The position numbers and the translations under genes were made by a program. The notes beneath the pieces were generated by a model that was not told the origin of the DNA, ran no database searches, and worked only from the letters and a program-made list of their open reading frames with translations. From Saprospiraceae bacterium (GTDB lineage Bacteria; Bacteroidota; Bacteroidia; Chitinophagales; Saprospiraceae), in NCBI GenBank assembly GCA_019638385.1, contig JAHBTW010000031.1, positions 1 through 40,545 of the forward strand: a DNA stretch of 40,545 bases, read 5' to 3'. This document shows positions 1 through 8,578 of this stretch, piece by piece; position 1 is the stretch's first letter; each line of letters begins with the position of its first letter.

Positions 1-302
1 TCATGTTACCCGTACCTCGCCGAGGTAACTAAAACACGAACCTTAGTTCGTCTTATGGCTTACCCCATGTCATGGTTCGTATAAATCCGAATGTGCGCGC
101 TGCGTTCCCTGTCTTACCGCACCAAAACCAGCAGTGCGGTTCATTTCATCAAAGCCGACAACGATTTTCCCGGCATTTAGCTCTTCCTTATAGGGTTGAG
201 AGCGTTTCTTAACTGTGCAAAACTACTGTAAAGTCTTTATAAAGTCAACCCCCTGATAAAAACGGTAAGCCTTACAGGCCGCAATTCCCAACCGTATTTA
301 AT
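1..302. other. Intergenic region with small inverted repeats
   Basis: No convincing gene is visible. Two small inverted repeats lie at the left edge: TACCTCG/CGAGGTA (13-27, one-base loop) and ACGAAC/GTTCGT (36-51, four-base loop). Read on the minus strand the second is followed by a short T run, so it could end transcription of something arriving from the right. An open minus-strand stretch at 70-222 has no start codon and is listed among the rejected items. Confidence 0.4.
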
Positions 303-357
303 AAAAAAGCTGCGAGCCGCGAGTTGCATCACAGACAAACTCGCAACTCGCAGCTCG
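303..357 (-). terminator. Rho-independent terminator built from heptamer repeats
   Basis: Positions 313-327 and 343-357 form a 15-bp stem with one mismatch and a 15-base loop. On the minus strand the hairpin is followed directly by six T residues (304-309 complement). It lies just downstream of the stop codon of the minus-strand T9SS gene, which fits an intrinsic terminator. The arms are 7-base units of the type CAGCTCG/CAACTCG, the same family seen at 8536-8570 and 18057-18090. Confidence 0.8.
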
Positions 358-373
358 ACCCCGGCAGACGAAC

Positions 374-3300
374 CTACTGCCCCAGCAGCTTGCCCGTCGC
401 CACTACCTGCCCGGCAGCGGTGATGTGCCAGAAAAACAGGCCGGACGGTAATTGCCCGCCGTTTAGTTCGCATTGGCGGCCGGTAAAAGCGCTTGTGTGC
501 ATCAAGCGGCCCGTGGCGTCGTACACCGCCAAACGGTAATCTGCATCGGGCGCATCATCGGGCAGACGGAAGGTGGCCCGCTCGGTAAAAGGATTGGGGA
601 ACACCCGCACGGCAAGGGAGCGGTCGCCGGAGAGATCGCGGGTTTGCACCACGGTGAATTCCTGATACACCCGGCGCACCGTATTGGTGATGATGGGCGC
701 ATTGAAGTCGAAATAAATCGCAGCATGGTTGTCCACCACCGTACCCAGCAGGAGACCGGCTTTGGGGTACACCCGAAACTGCACATAGCCCTGCGAACCG
801 GCGAGGTCGGTCGTGCTGTCGGGCAGCAGGATGTTGGGGAAGTGAAAATGCAACACGTTGTTGTTCAACTGCGCAAACTCAAACGGGTGGCTCGCCCCGA
901 TGGGCACGATGCGCGCCGGGTCGAAATGCTCGGAGAGCGTATCGCGCAGCACCACCACATAAGCCGTGTCGTTGCCGGTGTTCTGGAAACGGATGGTGTA
1001 GTCCAACGGCGTGCCCGGCCGGATCACCTGCTCCTCGCCGAAACCCAGCGGGAAAGCCTGCTTGTCGTTGGGGTCGTAAGAATTGCGCACCGGTATGCAG
1101 ATATTGGCCGTGAAGGGGCCGGGATCGCCTCCGAAACCGGAAGGATTGCTACCGGACCCCACACAACCGCTCAACGTGAAGGTCACTTCCTCGTTGCCGG
1201 GGAAACCCGGTTCCTGCATGGCAACAAAGGAATAAGTATTCGAATCGGCCATCACGGCAAAAACAGCATACATTTCTTCCTCATCGGGATCGAGCTGGAA
1301 CGTACCTTGCAGCAACACGATCTGGTCTTCCACGATACGATATTCGAGCGGTACGGAGTTGGGGGCGTTGCCGATGTTTTTGATGGTAAACACGGCGCTG
1401 TCGCCCACGCATTCGCCGCTTAGGCTCACCACGGCGCCGTTCCAGCCGTTTGCATCACCGCACATTTCAGCGGGAGTAATCTGCGCGCTGAGGCACACCT
1501 GATCGCCGATCTGCAAGTCGCAGGAGGCCGTTGCCGTCACGTCTATGCGATGCCACACACCGCCCGGCGAAGCGGGTACCTGTCCGGGTTCAAAGCGCAG
1601 TACGTTGCCGTTGACGGAAGCCGGCGTCGGCGACGCACTCACATAAGTAAGGCCAGGCGGCAGGGTGACTTCCACCGCTACATCCTCGGCCGCATGGGCG
1701 CCTTCATTCCAATAATAAACCGGAATGACGCTCGTCAGACAAGGCCGGACGATAGCAGAGCCGATGGCGGTGCGCAGGTAGGCGCAGTCGGTGTCGGCGC
1801 TTATCGCAAAATCGGCGGTGGCAGCCTGCGGGTCGTTGCCGCTGAATGTTACCGTTTGCGATGCCGGCGCGCAGGTGCTGAAGTGGTGGTTGAAGGGAAC
1901 GACCGAGAGTTCGTATTCGCCGGAAGGCAAAAAGAATTGGTAAAAACCGCTCGCATTCGTTCGCTGGAATACGGATAGACCGTTGAAAGAAGTGCGAACG
2001 GACCAGTTGCTCAAAGGCGTGTCGCCGGCATCGGAGCTGCAGTCGTCGTTTTCGTCCAACCGCACATAGCCGCTGATGTGGTGAATCAATTCCGATGCCT
2101 GCATGGGCAGGTTGAGCGCAAGGCTGTTGCTCTCCCCGGAAGGGAAGGACGCCTCCCACAGGGCATCCGGACAAAGCTCAAAAAAAGGATCGTTGGAGTT
2201 CACCGACAAGGTATAGTCGCCTGCCGGCAGATAGATCGTGTACTCGCCTGTGTTGCCGGTAAAGGCATAGTATTCCTGTGCGCCGTTGTCGGCTTTGATG
2301 CGCTGGTAGTGCAGGCTCGGCTCGTCGCTTTGGAGGGCGCAATCGTCATTGGTATCGCTGCCTACCCGACCGCTAAGCGTATTGATAAAGATGCCGGTGT
2401 TTTCCTCTGCGCGCAAGGCGCCGAACGAAGTGGAGGTACTGGCTCCCGCGCCGATGGCCCAACCGTCGGAAGTGGGTGCGCCGCTGAGGGTACGCAGGTG
2501 CTCCTGCCCGTCTTCCGGCGATTCAGCCGACCATACAATCGTTCCGTCTTGCTGGAAGCGAGCCATGAAACCGCGTTGTGTGGCGGTGGTTCCGCTGAGG
2601 AAAATGGAGCCGTCGGCGTAAAAATCCATCGCAGTGATGTGGCTGATCGGAATGGAGAGCAGCGGCGTTTGGCCGGTGGGCAGGCCGTCGGCATCGAAAA
2701 AGAGAACCCGGTGCGCGTTACTTCCTTCTCTGGCTACGGCGCCGAAACTGCCGTCGGGCGCTGTGCCCATTACGCCGGTCAGGTTGTTCACCGGTTCGCT
2801 TTGCCACAGAAATTGCCCTTGCGCGCCGACGCGATTGAATACGATTTTGTTTTGAACGTAGTGAGTAGTCAGCGCGTCGCCGTTGGGAAAAATAGCTGAA
2901 CTAATAATGTTGGCTAATTCCGCGATGGCTTGAAAAGACACTACATTACCGTCGATATCAACCTGCAAAACCCCGCAGTCAATGCCGTTGTCGAAGCGGC
3001 AATGCGTAGCGAAAATATCGCCGTTTGGCAAAATACCCAGCGGGTTGGTTTGACTAAAACTCTCCGGCAGGTCTAAGGTCCACAGCAACTCCCCGCTACT
3101 GGAAACGCGCATTAAATCCAGGGTTGAAAGCGAATCGAGCGCGCTGAAGACGAAGCTGCCGTCGGGAAGTTCCAACGGAGCGCTTTGAATTTCAATCACT
3201 ACAAAATTCTGAGCGGGCGCGTGCAGGTAGGTATTATCCCACTCCACATCCAATGCAGCGTCGAGTTTGATGAGGCGCGGCACTTGTTGCACAGAAAAAT

Positions 3301-3502
3301 TATTGAAGTTGGAGGCCGTGCCGAGCAGGATGTACCCCCCGTCGCTCACCGGGCGCGCATAGTGCCCATACGATTCTGTAAAGGGCGCCGGAGTGGGGAA
3401 AATGATCTTTCGGTTTTCCTGCTGACCGAAAACAGCGCCTGCCCAGAGCAGGCACAAAAGCGTCCATACGAACGCAGGAAAAAAGCGTGATGTCTTTGTC
3501 AT
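374..3502 (-). CDS. T9SS-exported multidomain surface protein
   Basis: Large secreted protein of about 1042 residues. The start at 3502 gives MTKTSRFF followed by a hydrophobic signal peptide ending near VFGQ; the open frame 54 bases upstream adds residues that would spoil it. The N-terminal third has propeller-like repeats (LIKLD, DGSFVFS, PNGDIFAT, DGSIFLSG). Two SdrD/Cna-B-like beta domains follow (NDDC...TPLSNW...YELSV). Next come DUF11-like repeats with conserved cysteines and a DPNDK...DYTIRFQNTGNDTA segment typical of Bacteroidota adhesins. The C-terminus is a type A T9SS sorting domain (VFPNPF ... LPSGLFFWHI). It is probably anchored to or released from the cell surface by the T9SS. 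Its substrate or ligand is unknown. A hairpin plus T run terminates it on the downstream side. Confidence 0.9.
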   Translation of the reverse strand: MTKTSRFFPAFVWTLLCLLWAGAVFGQQENRKIIFPTPAPFTESYGHYARPVSDGGYILLGTASNFNNFSVQQVPRLIKLDAALDVEWDNTYLHAPAQNFVVIEIQSAPLELPDGSFVFSALDSLSTLDLMRVSSSGELLWTLDLPESFSQTNPLGILPNGDIFATHCRFDNGIDCGVLQVDIDGNVVSFQAIAELANIISSAIFPNGDALTTHYVQNKIVFNRVGAQGQFLWQSEPVNNLTGVMGTAPDGSFGAVAREGSNAHRVLFFDADGLPTGQTPLLSIPISHITAMDFYADGSIFLSGTTATQRGFMARFQQDGTIVWSAESPEDGQEHLRTLSGAPTSDGWAIGAGASTSTSFGALRAEENTGIFINTLSGRVGSDTNDDCALQSDEPSLHYQRIKADNGAQEYYAFTGNTGEYTIYLPAGDYTLSVNSNDPFFELCPDALWEASFPSGESNSLALNLPMQASELIHHISGYVRLDENDDCSSDAGDTPLSNWSVRTSFNGLSVFQRTNASGFYQFFLPSGEYELSVVPFNHHFSTCAPASQTVTFSGNDPQAATADFAISADTDCAYLRTAIGSAIVRPCLTSVIPVYYWNEGAHAAEDVAVEVTLPPGLTYVSASPTPASVNGNVLRFEPGQVPASPGGVWHRIDVTATASCDLQIGDQVCLSAQITPAEMCGDANGWNGAVVSLSGECVGDSAVFTIKNIGNAPNSVPLEYRIVEDQIVLLQGTFQLDPDEEEMYAVFAVMADSNTYSFVAMQEPGFPGNEEVTFTLSGCVGSGSNPSGFGGDPGPFTANICIPVRNSYDPNDKQAFPLGFGEEQVIRPGTPLDYTIRFQNTGNDTAYVVVLRDTLSEHFDPARIVPIGASHPFEFAQLNNNVLHFHFPNILLPDSTTDLAGSQGYVQFRVYPKAGLLLGTVVDNHAAIYFDFNAPIITNTVRRVYQEFTVVQTRDLSGDRSLAVRVFPNPFTERATFRLPDDAPDADYRLAVYDATGRLMHTSAFTGRQCELNGGQLPSGLFFWHITAAGQVVATGKLLGQ

Positions 3503-3635
3503 GGCGGTTGATTTATTTGATACGCTGCAAATCTCCGGCGAATTGCGGTCCGGCACAAAATCACTTTTCGCAATTTATCGGATTACTTTTTTACCTTTCG
3601 TGTCGGTTTTTGTGAATTTACAATACTTCCGAAAC

Positions 3636-5051
3636 ATGAAGGATTCCACTTTAATGGAAGCGTTGGGCAGCCTCAGCGCCTGGGAAATGCGCCATTTTCG
3701 CCTGCGTTTAGAGTCGCCCTGCTTCAACCGCAAAGCTACACTTTTGCGCCTGCTCGACTACCTGCTCAATGAGGGCCGACAGGAGTCGGATTTGGATGCC
3801 GCCGTTGCCGCCGTTTTTCCCGACGGTATGGGCAGCGCCTCTAAGTTCCGCCACGAAATGACTACCCTGTTGGGGCTTCTGCGCCAGTACTTTATTGAAT
3901 TGGAATTGGAAAGCTCGCCCCTGCAACGCCACCTGACTTTGGTGCGCGCCCTGCGCAAACGCGGGTTGGAAAAAAACTACCGACAGGCCATCCGCGAATC
4001 GGAATCGCTCGCGCCCGGAACGGAAGACCCCGCTTTCTCGCGCAGTCTGTTTGCGTTTTCATTAGAAAAGGAAAAATACGAGTGGGAAAAGCGCTCAAGC
4101 CGCCATTTGGAATATCCGCTCCAAAGTCTGACCACACACCTCAACGCCTGGTATGCCGGTCAACTCCTGCAAATGGCCTGCAACGACACGGCACAAGCGG
4201 CCCTGCGCAGCAGAGAAACGAACGCCGAAGCGCCGGCCGGCTGGATAGAGCGCATCATCGGGCACATTCCCGACACGCCGCATGAACACACGCCCGAAGC
4301 CGCTCTTTACTACCACGGCCTGCACATGCTCGAAGCGCCCGAAAACGGCGGGCAGGTGGAGTTGTTTCGCGCGCTGTTTGAGCAGCACATTGGCTCGCTG
4401 CCTCATACCGAGGCCCGTGAACTACTCATGCTCGCTATCAATCACGGCATTCGGCGCATCAATGCCGGCGATCGCGAGGCCATTCGCCGCACCCTCGATT
4501 TTTATTTATTCGGATTGGACAAAATGCTCCTGCACGACGAAAACGGCGCGCTCTCCAAATTTACTTACAACAACGTGCTGATGACTTTTCTGGCCCTCGA
4601 AGAATGGGACAAGGCGGCGGCCTTTCTGGAAACCTATCGCGCCCAATTGCCGGCCAAAGAGCAGGACAACATCTTCCGGTACAACACCGCCGTATATCGC
4701 TTTCGGCGCGGCGATTTTGACGGTGCCCTCGAACTGCTGCGCAACGTCAACTTCCCCGATCCGATGTACAATTTGGAAAGCCGCAAAATGCTCCTCAAGA
4801 TTTATTACGAACAACAGGCTTTCGATGCGCTCGACTCGCTGCTCGAAAACCTGCTCACCTGGCTGCGCCGCCACGGCGAAATCGGTTACCAACGCGAAAT
4901 GTACCGCAACCTCGCCCGCTTCACCGGCCGCCTGCTGCGCCTGCCTGCTCAGGACCGTGAGGGCGCACGCCGGCTGGCGCAAAAAATACGCGATACGCCT
5001 TTGGTAGCAGAGCGGGCATGGTTGTTGGAAAAAGTGGAAGGCCGGCGGTAA
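3636..5051 (+). CDS. Hypothetical all-helical, TPR-like protein
   Basis: A 471-residue protein without signal peptide or membrane segment. The start at 3636 (MKDSTLMEALGSLSAWEMRHFRLRLESP) is preferred over the upstream in-frame ATG at 3501. That ATG would overlap the start of the divergent gene and adds a low-quality hydrophobic stretch. The sequence is nearly all alpha-helical, with a Leu/Ala/Arg-rich periodic pattern suggesting helical repeats (for example DKAAAFLETYRAQLP and GDFDGALELLRNVNFPDP, which resemble TPR units). I recognise it only as a type of protein common in Saprospiria. A cytoplasmic scaffold role is inferred. The divergent 133-bp spacer with the T9SS gene must hold both promoters. 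Confidence 0.85.
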   Translation: MKDSTLMEALGSLSAWEMRHFRLRLESPCFNRKATLLRLLDYLLNEGRQESDLDAAVAAVFPDGMGSASKFRHEMTTLLGLLRQYFIELELESSPLQRHLTLVRALRKRGLEKNYRQAIRESESLAPGTEDPAFSRSLFAFSLEKEKYEWEKRSSRHLEYPLQSLTTHLNAWYAGQLLQMACNDTAQAALRSRETNAEAPAGWIERIIGHIPDTPHEHTPEAALYYHGLHMLEAPENGGQVELFRALFEQHIGSLPHTEARELLMLAINHGIRRINAGDREAIRRTLDFYLFGLDKMLLHDENGALSKFTYNNVLMTFLALEEWDKAAAFLETYRAQLPAKEQDNIFRYNTAVYRFRRGDFDGALELLRNVNFPDPMYNLESRKMLLKIYYEQQAFDALDSLLENLLTWLRRHGEIGYQREMYRNLARFTGRLLRLPAQDREGARRLAQKIRDTPLVAERAWLLEKVEGRR

Positions 5052-5140
5052 GGGGTAAGTTGGCAAATTGGCAAACGAGCGAAGCAAAGTCCCGATGACG
5101 AAGGAATCAGGAGGACAAGGGGCAAATTGGCAAGGGGCAA
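5051..5140 (+). repeat. Dispersed intergenic repeat, copy 1
   Basis: Contains several units of the form GCAAATTG/GCAAGGGG around a 43-base core (5071-5113). The core reappears in reverse complement at 7468-7510 with about three mismatches by eye. It begins right at the stop codon of the helical protein. Function unknown; the core includes a CCCGAT...ATC(A/G)GG inverted repeat that could form a weak hairpin. Confidence 0.75.
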
Positions 5141-5201
5141 GTTTGGTTCGTAACGTTCGGTATTTTTATAATCAAATTAATTGCATTGTAATTTAAGTTT
5201 C

Positions 5202-5565
5202 TTACCTGCTTATGTCTTTGGGCTCAGAATTCATACTATCAAGAATTTCCTGAATTTTCTTACCATAAAGGGGCAGGCTCTGGTGAACGGTGGACCAGAC
5301 TACTTTTTCTTCCACAATAAAGTATCCATGAATCAGCCTGTCGCGCATACCGGCGGCGGCTCGCCAAGGAGCATCAGGGTGAGCTGTTTTTGGTTTCTTC
5401 TGAAATGTTTTTGGTAGCCTCTCCGATAACCTCCAGTTTCCTCAGTACTGCGCTAAACGTTTTATCATCATTCTTAAAATCTTCGAAATCCATACCTTCC
5501 ACAAAACGCCTAACAGCGGAAATCGCATCAAGAATATCTTCAAGATATGTGCTTTCCTCCCTCAT
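5202..5565 (-). pseudogene. hepT: HepT-like (DUF86) HEPN toxin, frameshifted
   Basis: The first 63 codons read MREESTYLEDILDAISAVRR...KLEVIGEATKNISEET and then stop at 5374. The other minus frame continues without loss as HPDAPWRAAAGMRDRLIHGYF...DISR, ending at 5202. Joining the two by removing one base from an A5 run (minus strand, near 5395-5400) gives a normal DUF86 protein of about 121 residues. The joined protein has the HEPN catalytic and target motif R-x4-H-x-Y (RDRLIHGY). In this family HepT is an RNA-cleaving toxin neutralised by adenylylation of the motif tyrosine. The ATG overlaps the mntA stop as TGATG, so the two were translationally coupled. The break may be a genuine inactivation, a homopolymer sequencing error or programmed slippage. 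Confidence 0.85.
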
Positions 5566-5882
5566 CAGATATGTACCAAATCTTTAAGTATGCCAGGCTT
5601 GATACGGGGCTTGATGCTCATGTCCGATACAATATCAGGCTTGATGCCTAATTCGTCCTCAAGAAAATACTCCAACTCAACTATATCAAACAAAGTGGCA
5701 TCCGGTTCAAAATGAACAAGGATGTCAAGATCACTCTTCACATTTTGCTCCCGCCGTGCATAAGAGCCGAAAACGCCTAAAATTTTCGTTTTGAACCGCC
5801 GCCGAACAATCTCTTGCAACGAATCCAGCCGGGAGAGAATCGTGGGCAGTTCAGGTAGTGGTGAGCCGGCAATCTGTGACAT
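5565..5882 (-). CDS. mntA: MntA-like antitoxin nucleotidyltransferase
   Basis: A 105-residue minimal nucleotidyltransferase. The signature GS-x10-DxD is intact: GSYARREQNVKSDLD (G39, S40, D51, D53 counted from the start at 5882). A third acidic position is likely in the following KPDIVSD segment. MntA proteins transfer AMP from ATP to the tyrosine of HepT and so silence the toxin. I chose MSQIAGS because the longer frame (to 5966) would overlap the end of mnmE and adds sequence not typical of the family, though translation from 5966 cannot be excluded. It overlaps the hepT start by one base. It sits directly downstream of mnmE on the same strand. Confidence 0.88.
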   Translation of the reverse strand: MSQIAGSPLPELPTILSRLDSLQEIVRRRFKTKILGVFGSYARREQNVKSDLDILVHFEPDATLFDIVELEYFLEDELGIKPDIVSDMSIKPRIKPGILKDLVHI

Positions 5883-5950
5883 ATCAGGTTTTTGACAAAT
5901 TTCGAAAAAAATACCGGCCTGCAAAAGTTTTTTTACATCATAACCCTCCC

Positions 5951-7321
5951 TCACTTCCCGATACAAAACCGCGAAAAGATAGAATCCAGCAAGTCCTCTG
6001 AACTGATTTCGCCGGTGATTTCGCCGAGGAACGTGAGCGCGCGGCGGATGTCCATAGCGATGAAATCGCCGGTGATGCGGGCGTCTATGGCTTGGAGCGC
6101 ATCGCGCAGGCTGTCGGAGGCTTTGAGCAGGGCTTCGTAGTGGCGGGTATTGGCTACGACGGTGTGCGTCAGGTTGATATCGCCTTCGAGTACGGCATTC
6201 AGGAGTTTTTCTTTCAGGAATTCGATGTTCATCTGATTGAGCGCAGAAACCGGAACCCAGGCGTCGGGGCCGAACTGCTCGTTGGCGTATTGCTCGTAAG
6301 TGGTGTAGGGATTCATGTCCATTTTGTTGGCCACTACGATGAGTTTGGTATCGGGATGGACCAACTGCGCCAAGTCGTTGCGCAAGTCTTCCGGCGAAGT
6401 GCGGATGACGTCGAACACATACACCAAAAGTGCCGATTGCCGCACCTTTTCCATCGTTTTGGCTACGCCCACGGCCTCTATGGCATCCTGTGCTTCGCGA
6501 ATGCCGGCGGTGTCAATGATGCGGAAGGCCACGCCGCCGATATGCAGCACCTCTTCTATGGTATCGCGGGTGGTGCCGGCGATCTCGCTCACAATGGCGC
6601 GCTCTTCGTTGAGTAGGGCATTGAGCAGGGTGCTTTTGCCGGCGTTGGGCCGGCCGGCGATGACGGTGCTGACGCCGTTCTTGATGACGTTGCCCAACTG
6701 GAAAGAGCGCAGCAGCGCGTCCATGAGTGCAAGGATACGCCGGATGAGCGCTTTGAGATCGTCGCGGTCGGCAAATTCCACGTCCTCTTCGCCGAAGTCG
6801 AGTTCGAGTTCGATGAGCGCGGCGAAGTCAATGAGTTGTTGGCGAAGTTGTTTGATTTCATTGCTGAACCCGCCGCGCATTTGCTGCATGGCAATGGCGT
6901 GCGCCGAGGCCGATTCGGACGCGATGAGGTCGGCTACGGCTTCGGCCTGACTGAGGTCCATGCGGCCGTTGAGGAAGGCGCGTTGGGTGAACTCTCCCGG
7001 CTTGGCTAAGCGGGCGCCTTTGCGCAGCAGCAGGGCCATCACTTCCTGAAGGATATAATGAGAACCGTGGCAGGATATTTCCACCACATCTTCGCCGGTA
7101 TAAGAATGGGGCCCGCGAAACAGAGAGGTCAGCACCTCGTCCAATACACTGCCGTCCTCCCTGCGGATGCTCCCGAAATGAATGGTGTGAGAAGGCTGCG
7201 CGCCCAGGTCTTTGCCTTTGAACACCGTGCCGGCTATGCGAAATGCATCCGGCCCCGACAGCCGGATGATGCCGATTGCGCCCACTCCGGGCGGCGTTGC
7301 CAATGCAATGATGGTGTCCAT
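5951..7321 (-). CDS. mnmE: tRNA uridine-5-carboxymethylaminomethyl modification GTPase MnmE
   Basis: A 456-residue full-length MnmE (TrmE/ThdF). With MnmG it modifies U34 in the wobble position of tRNAs that read two-fold degenerate codons. The N-terminal folate-binding domain starts MDTIIALATPPGVGAIGIIRLSG. The helical domain brackets a G domain with G1 GRPNAGKS (223-230), TTRD switch (250-253), DTAG (270-273) and NKMD (332-335). The C-terminal FCIGK motif carries the essential cysteine. All landmarks are present, so it should be active. It is the oldest-looking housekeeping gene in this part of the window, flanked by accessory genes on both sides. Confidence 0.98.
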   Translation of the reverse strand: MDTIIALATPPGVGAIGIIRLSGPDAFRIAGTVFKGKDLGAQPSHTIHFGSIRREDGSVLDEVLTSLFRGPHSYTGEDVVEISCHGSHYILQEVMALLLRKGARLAKPGEFTQRAFLNGRMDLSQAEAVADLIASESASAHAIAMQQMRGGFSNEIKQLRQQLIDFAALIELELDFGEEDVEFADRDDLKALIRRILALMDALLRSFQLGNVIKNGVSTVIAGRPNAGKSTLLNALLNEERAIVSEIAGTTRDTIEEVLHIGGVAFRIIDTAGIREAQDAIEAVGVAKTMEKVRQSALLVYVFDVIRTSPEDLRNDLAQLVHPDTKLIVVANKMDMNPYTTYEQYANEQFGPDAWVPVSALNQMNIEFLKEKLLNAVLEGDINLTHTVVANTRHYEALLKASDSLRDALQAIDARITGDFIAMDIRRALTFLGEITGEISSEDLLDSIFSRFCIGK

Positions 7322-7450
7322 GTTGTCTTTTTTGCGGAGGCGATGCCGTGGAAGTAAAAAGGATAAAGTAAAAAGTTTACCGTGCTGTAGCCCGACTTAC
7401 CTCAACAGAGGCGCGGGTTTACATTACAGCCTCCAGATTATCGGAATTCC

Positions 7451-7541
7451 GCATTTGCCAATTTGCCCTCCCGATTCCTTCATCATCGGGACTTCGCTTC
7501 GCTCGTTTGCCCCTTATCAATTTGCTCATTTGCCTCTTACC
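7451..7541 (-). repeat. Dispersed intergenic repeat, copy 2
   Basis: Reverse-complement partner of the repeat at 5051-5140. The 43-base core is at 7468-7510 and is flanked by AATTTGCC/ATTTGCC units. Within it CCCGAT (7470-7475) and ATCGGG (7485-7490) form a six-bp hairpin. It fills most of the 229-bp gap between the MoxR gene and mnmE. The remainder of that gap (7322-7450) shows no feature I can name. Confidence 0.75.
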
Positions 7542-7550
7542 CTACGCCCA

Positions 7551-8474
7551 CTATCCCTCCCATTCCCGCATCGCTTCCAAGTCCTCCCGTGTTTTGGCCA
7601 GCACGGAATAGCTTGTTTGCAACAATCCGCGTTCTTTGGCCGGAGCGCGTTTGCCGGAGGCTAATAGCGCAGGGTCGAATTGCAGCTTTTTGAGCAGCAT
7701 GGCCCAGTAGATCAGTTCGGCAGTAGCCGGCTGCTTTTTCAGTTTGAGATTGCGGTCGGTGCGTATTTTTTCAAAATGAGCCACAATGGGTTTCAATTGC
7801 TCCTGCGAAAAACCCTCCACTTTGGAATGCAGAATAGAAAGCAGCGCATCGGCATCGGGAAAGGGAATGTGATAATACACCACCCGACGCAGGAAAGGGT
7901 CGGGCAGGTTTTTCTCCGAATTGGAAGTGAGTACGATGATCGGGCGATTTTCCGCCGTGGTGCGGAATGATTTCCCGATTTCGGGCACCTGAAATTCGAG
8001 GTCTTCGATGGCGGCGAGCACGTCGTTGGGCAGGTCGCGCGGCGCTTTGTCGAGTTCGTCGAGCAGTACCACCCGGCGCTCGTCGGTGCGAATGGCAGCG
8101 CCGAGGCCCTGATAGCGGATGAAGCGCGTCTCTATCTCATCAGGACTGAGAATTTCCTTGTTGTTTTGGGTGTGTTGGAAATGGCTCAGCGCATCGTATT
8201 TGTAAAACAAATCATTGGCGGTGGCGGAAGTTTGAATATTGACGATCAGCGGCCGCCCCAGATTGAAAAACCAGGCCAGGTGGAAGGCCAATTGCGTTTT
8301 GCCGGTACCCGGTTCGCCGGTGAGCAGCAGCGGCTGGCCAAGAGCTAAGGCCACGTTCACCGCGTCGGTCAATGCCTGCGAGGGTTTGTACAGCGACGGG
8401 TCATTGAGTTTGAAATTGGGTTGAAACGGCGGCAATTGCCCCTGCCCCTCTGCCTGATACACGAAAAAGCTCAT
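7551..8474 (-). CDS. MoxR-family AAA+ ATPase
   Basis: A 307-residue AAA+ protein of the MoxR type. Walker A is GEPGTGKT (53-60). Walker B is VVLLDELD (135-142), followed by KAPRDLPNDVLAAIEDLEF, typical of MoxR. Sensor-1 asparagine is in LTSNSEK (185) and the arginine finger is in DPFLRR (196-197). MoxR ATPases act as chaperones that mature or remodel partner complexes, often with vWA proteins; no vWA gene is seen here. It lies 104 bp downstream of the iSTAND-like gene on the same strand. It seems to have its own -7 element at 8492-8499, so it may be both co-transcribed and separately expressed. Membership in the adjacent EAD11/iSTAND system is inferred from position and from the known association of MoxR proteins with effector-associated domains. 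Confidence 0.93.
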   Translation of the reverse strand: MSFFVYQAEGQGQLPPFQPNFKLNDPSLYKPSQALTDAVNVALALGQPLLLTGEPGTGKTQLAFHLAWFFNLGRPLIVNIQTSATANDLFYKYDALSHFQHTQNNKEILSPDEIETRFIRYQGLGAAIRTDERRVVLLDELDKAPRDLPNDVLAAIEDLEFQVPEIGKSFRTTAENRPIIVLTSNSEKNLPDPFLRRVVYYHIPFPDADALLSILHSKVEGFSQEQLKPIVAHFEKIRTDRNLKLKKQPATAELIYWAMLLKKLQFDPALLASGKRAPAKERGLLQTSYSVLAKTREDLEAMREWEG

Positions 8475-8491
8475 AGCGATGTATTTTTATT

Positions 8492-8499
8492 CAAAAGTA
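8492..8499 (-). promoter_or_regulatory. -7 element for the MoxR gene
   Basis: The minus strand reads TACTTTTG, a match to the Bacteroidota -7 consensus TAnnTTTG, 17 bases before the MoxR start codon. No TTTG is found at the usual -33 distance. Confidence 0.5.
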
Positions 8500-8535
8500 G
8501 TTCTTTTAGCCCAACATGCCGGGAACGTCATACAT

Positions 8536-8570
8536 GCAACTCGCAGCTCACGGCTCGCAGCTCGAAGCTA
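8536..8570. repeat. Tandem heptamer repeat
   Basis: Consecutive 7-base units CAACTCG, CAGCTCA, CGGCTCG, CAGCTCG and a partial AAGCTA run from 8537 to 8570. The same units make up the arms of the terminator at 313-357. It sits between the iSTAND-like gene and the MoxR gene. Function unknown. Confidence 0.75.
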
Positions 8571-8578
8571 TTTCCAAC

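Noticed and set aside
70..222. Open minus-strand stretch reading KKRSQPYKEELNAGKIVVGFDEMNRTAGFG...
   Set aside because: It looks mildly protein-like but has a stop at its 5' side (223-225), no start codon except an internal Met, and no family I recognise. At most a gene remnant.
473..1423. Long plus-strand open frame opposite the T9SS gene (316 codons)
   Set aside because: It is antisense to a clearly real coding region, rich in His/Gly/Arg from the complement of biased codons, and has no family pattern.
2078..2899. Another long plus-strand frame opposite the T9SS gene
   Set aside because: A shadow of G/C-biased third positions in the real gene; no recognisable domain.
5181..5417. Plus-strand frame over the hepT region
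   Set aside because: Opposite strand of the HepT C-terminus, which has the conserved RDRLIHGY motif.
8536..8570. Operator for the MoxR gene
   Set aside because: The same heptamers occur at unrelated genes, so a specific regulator-binding role is not supported.
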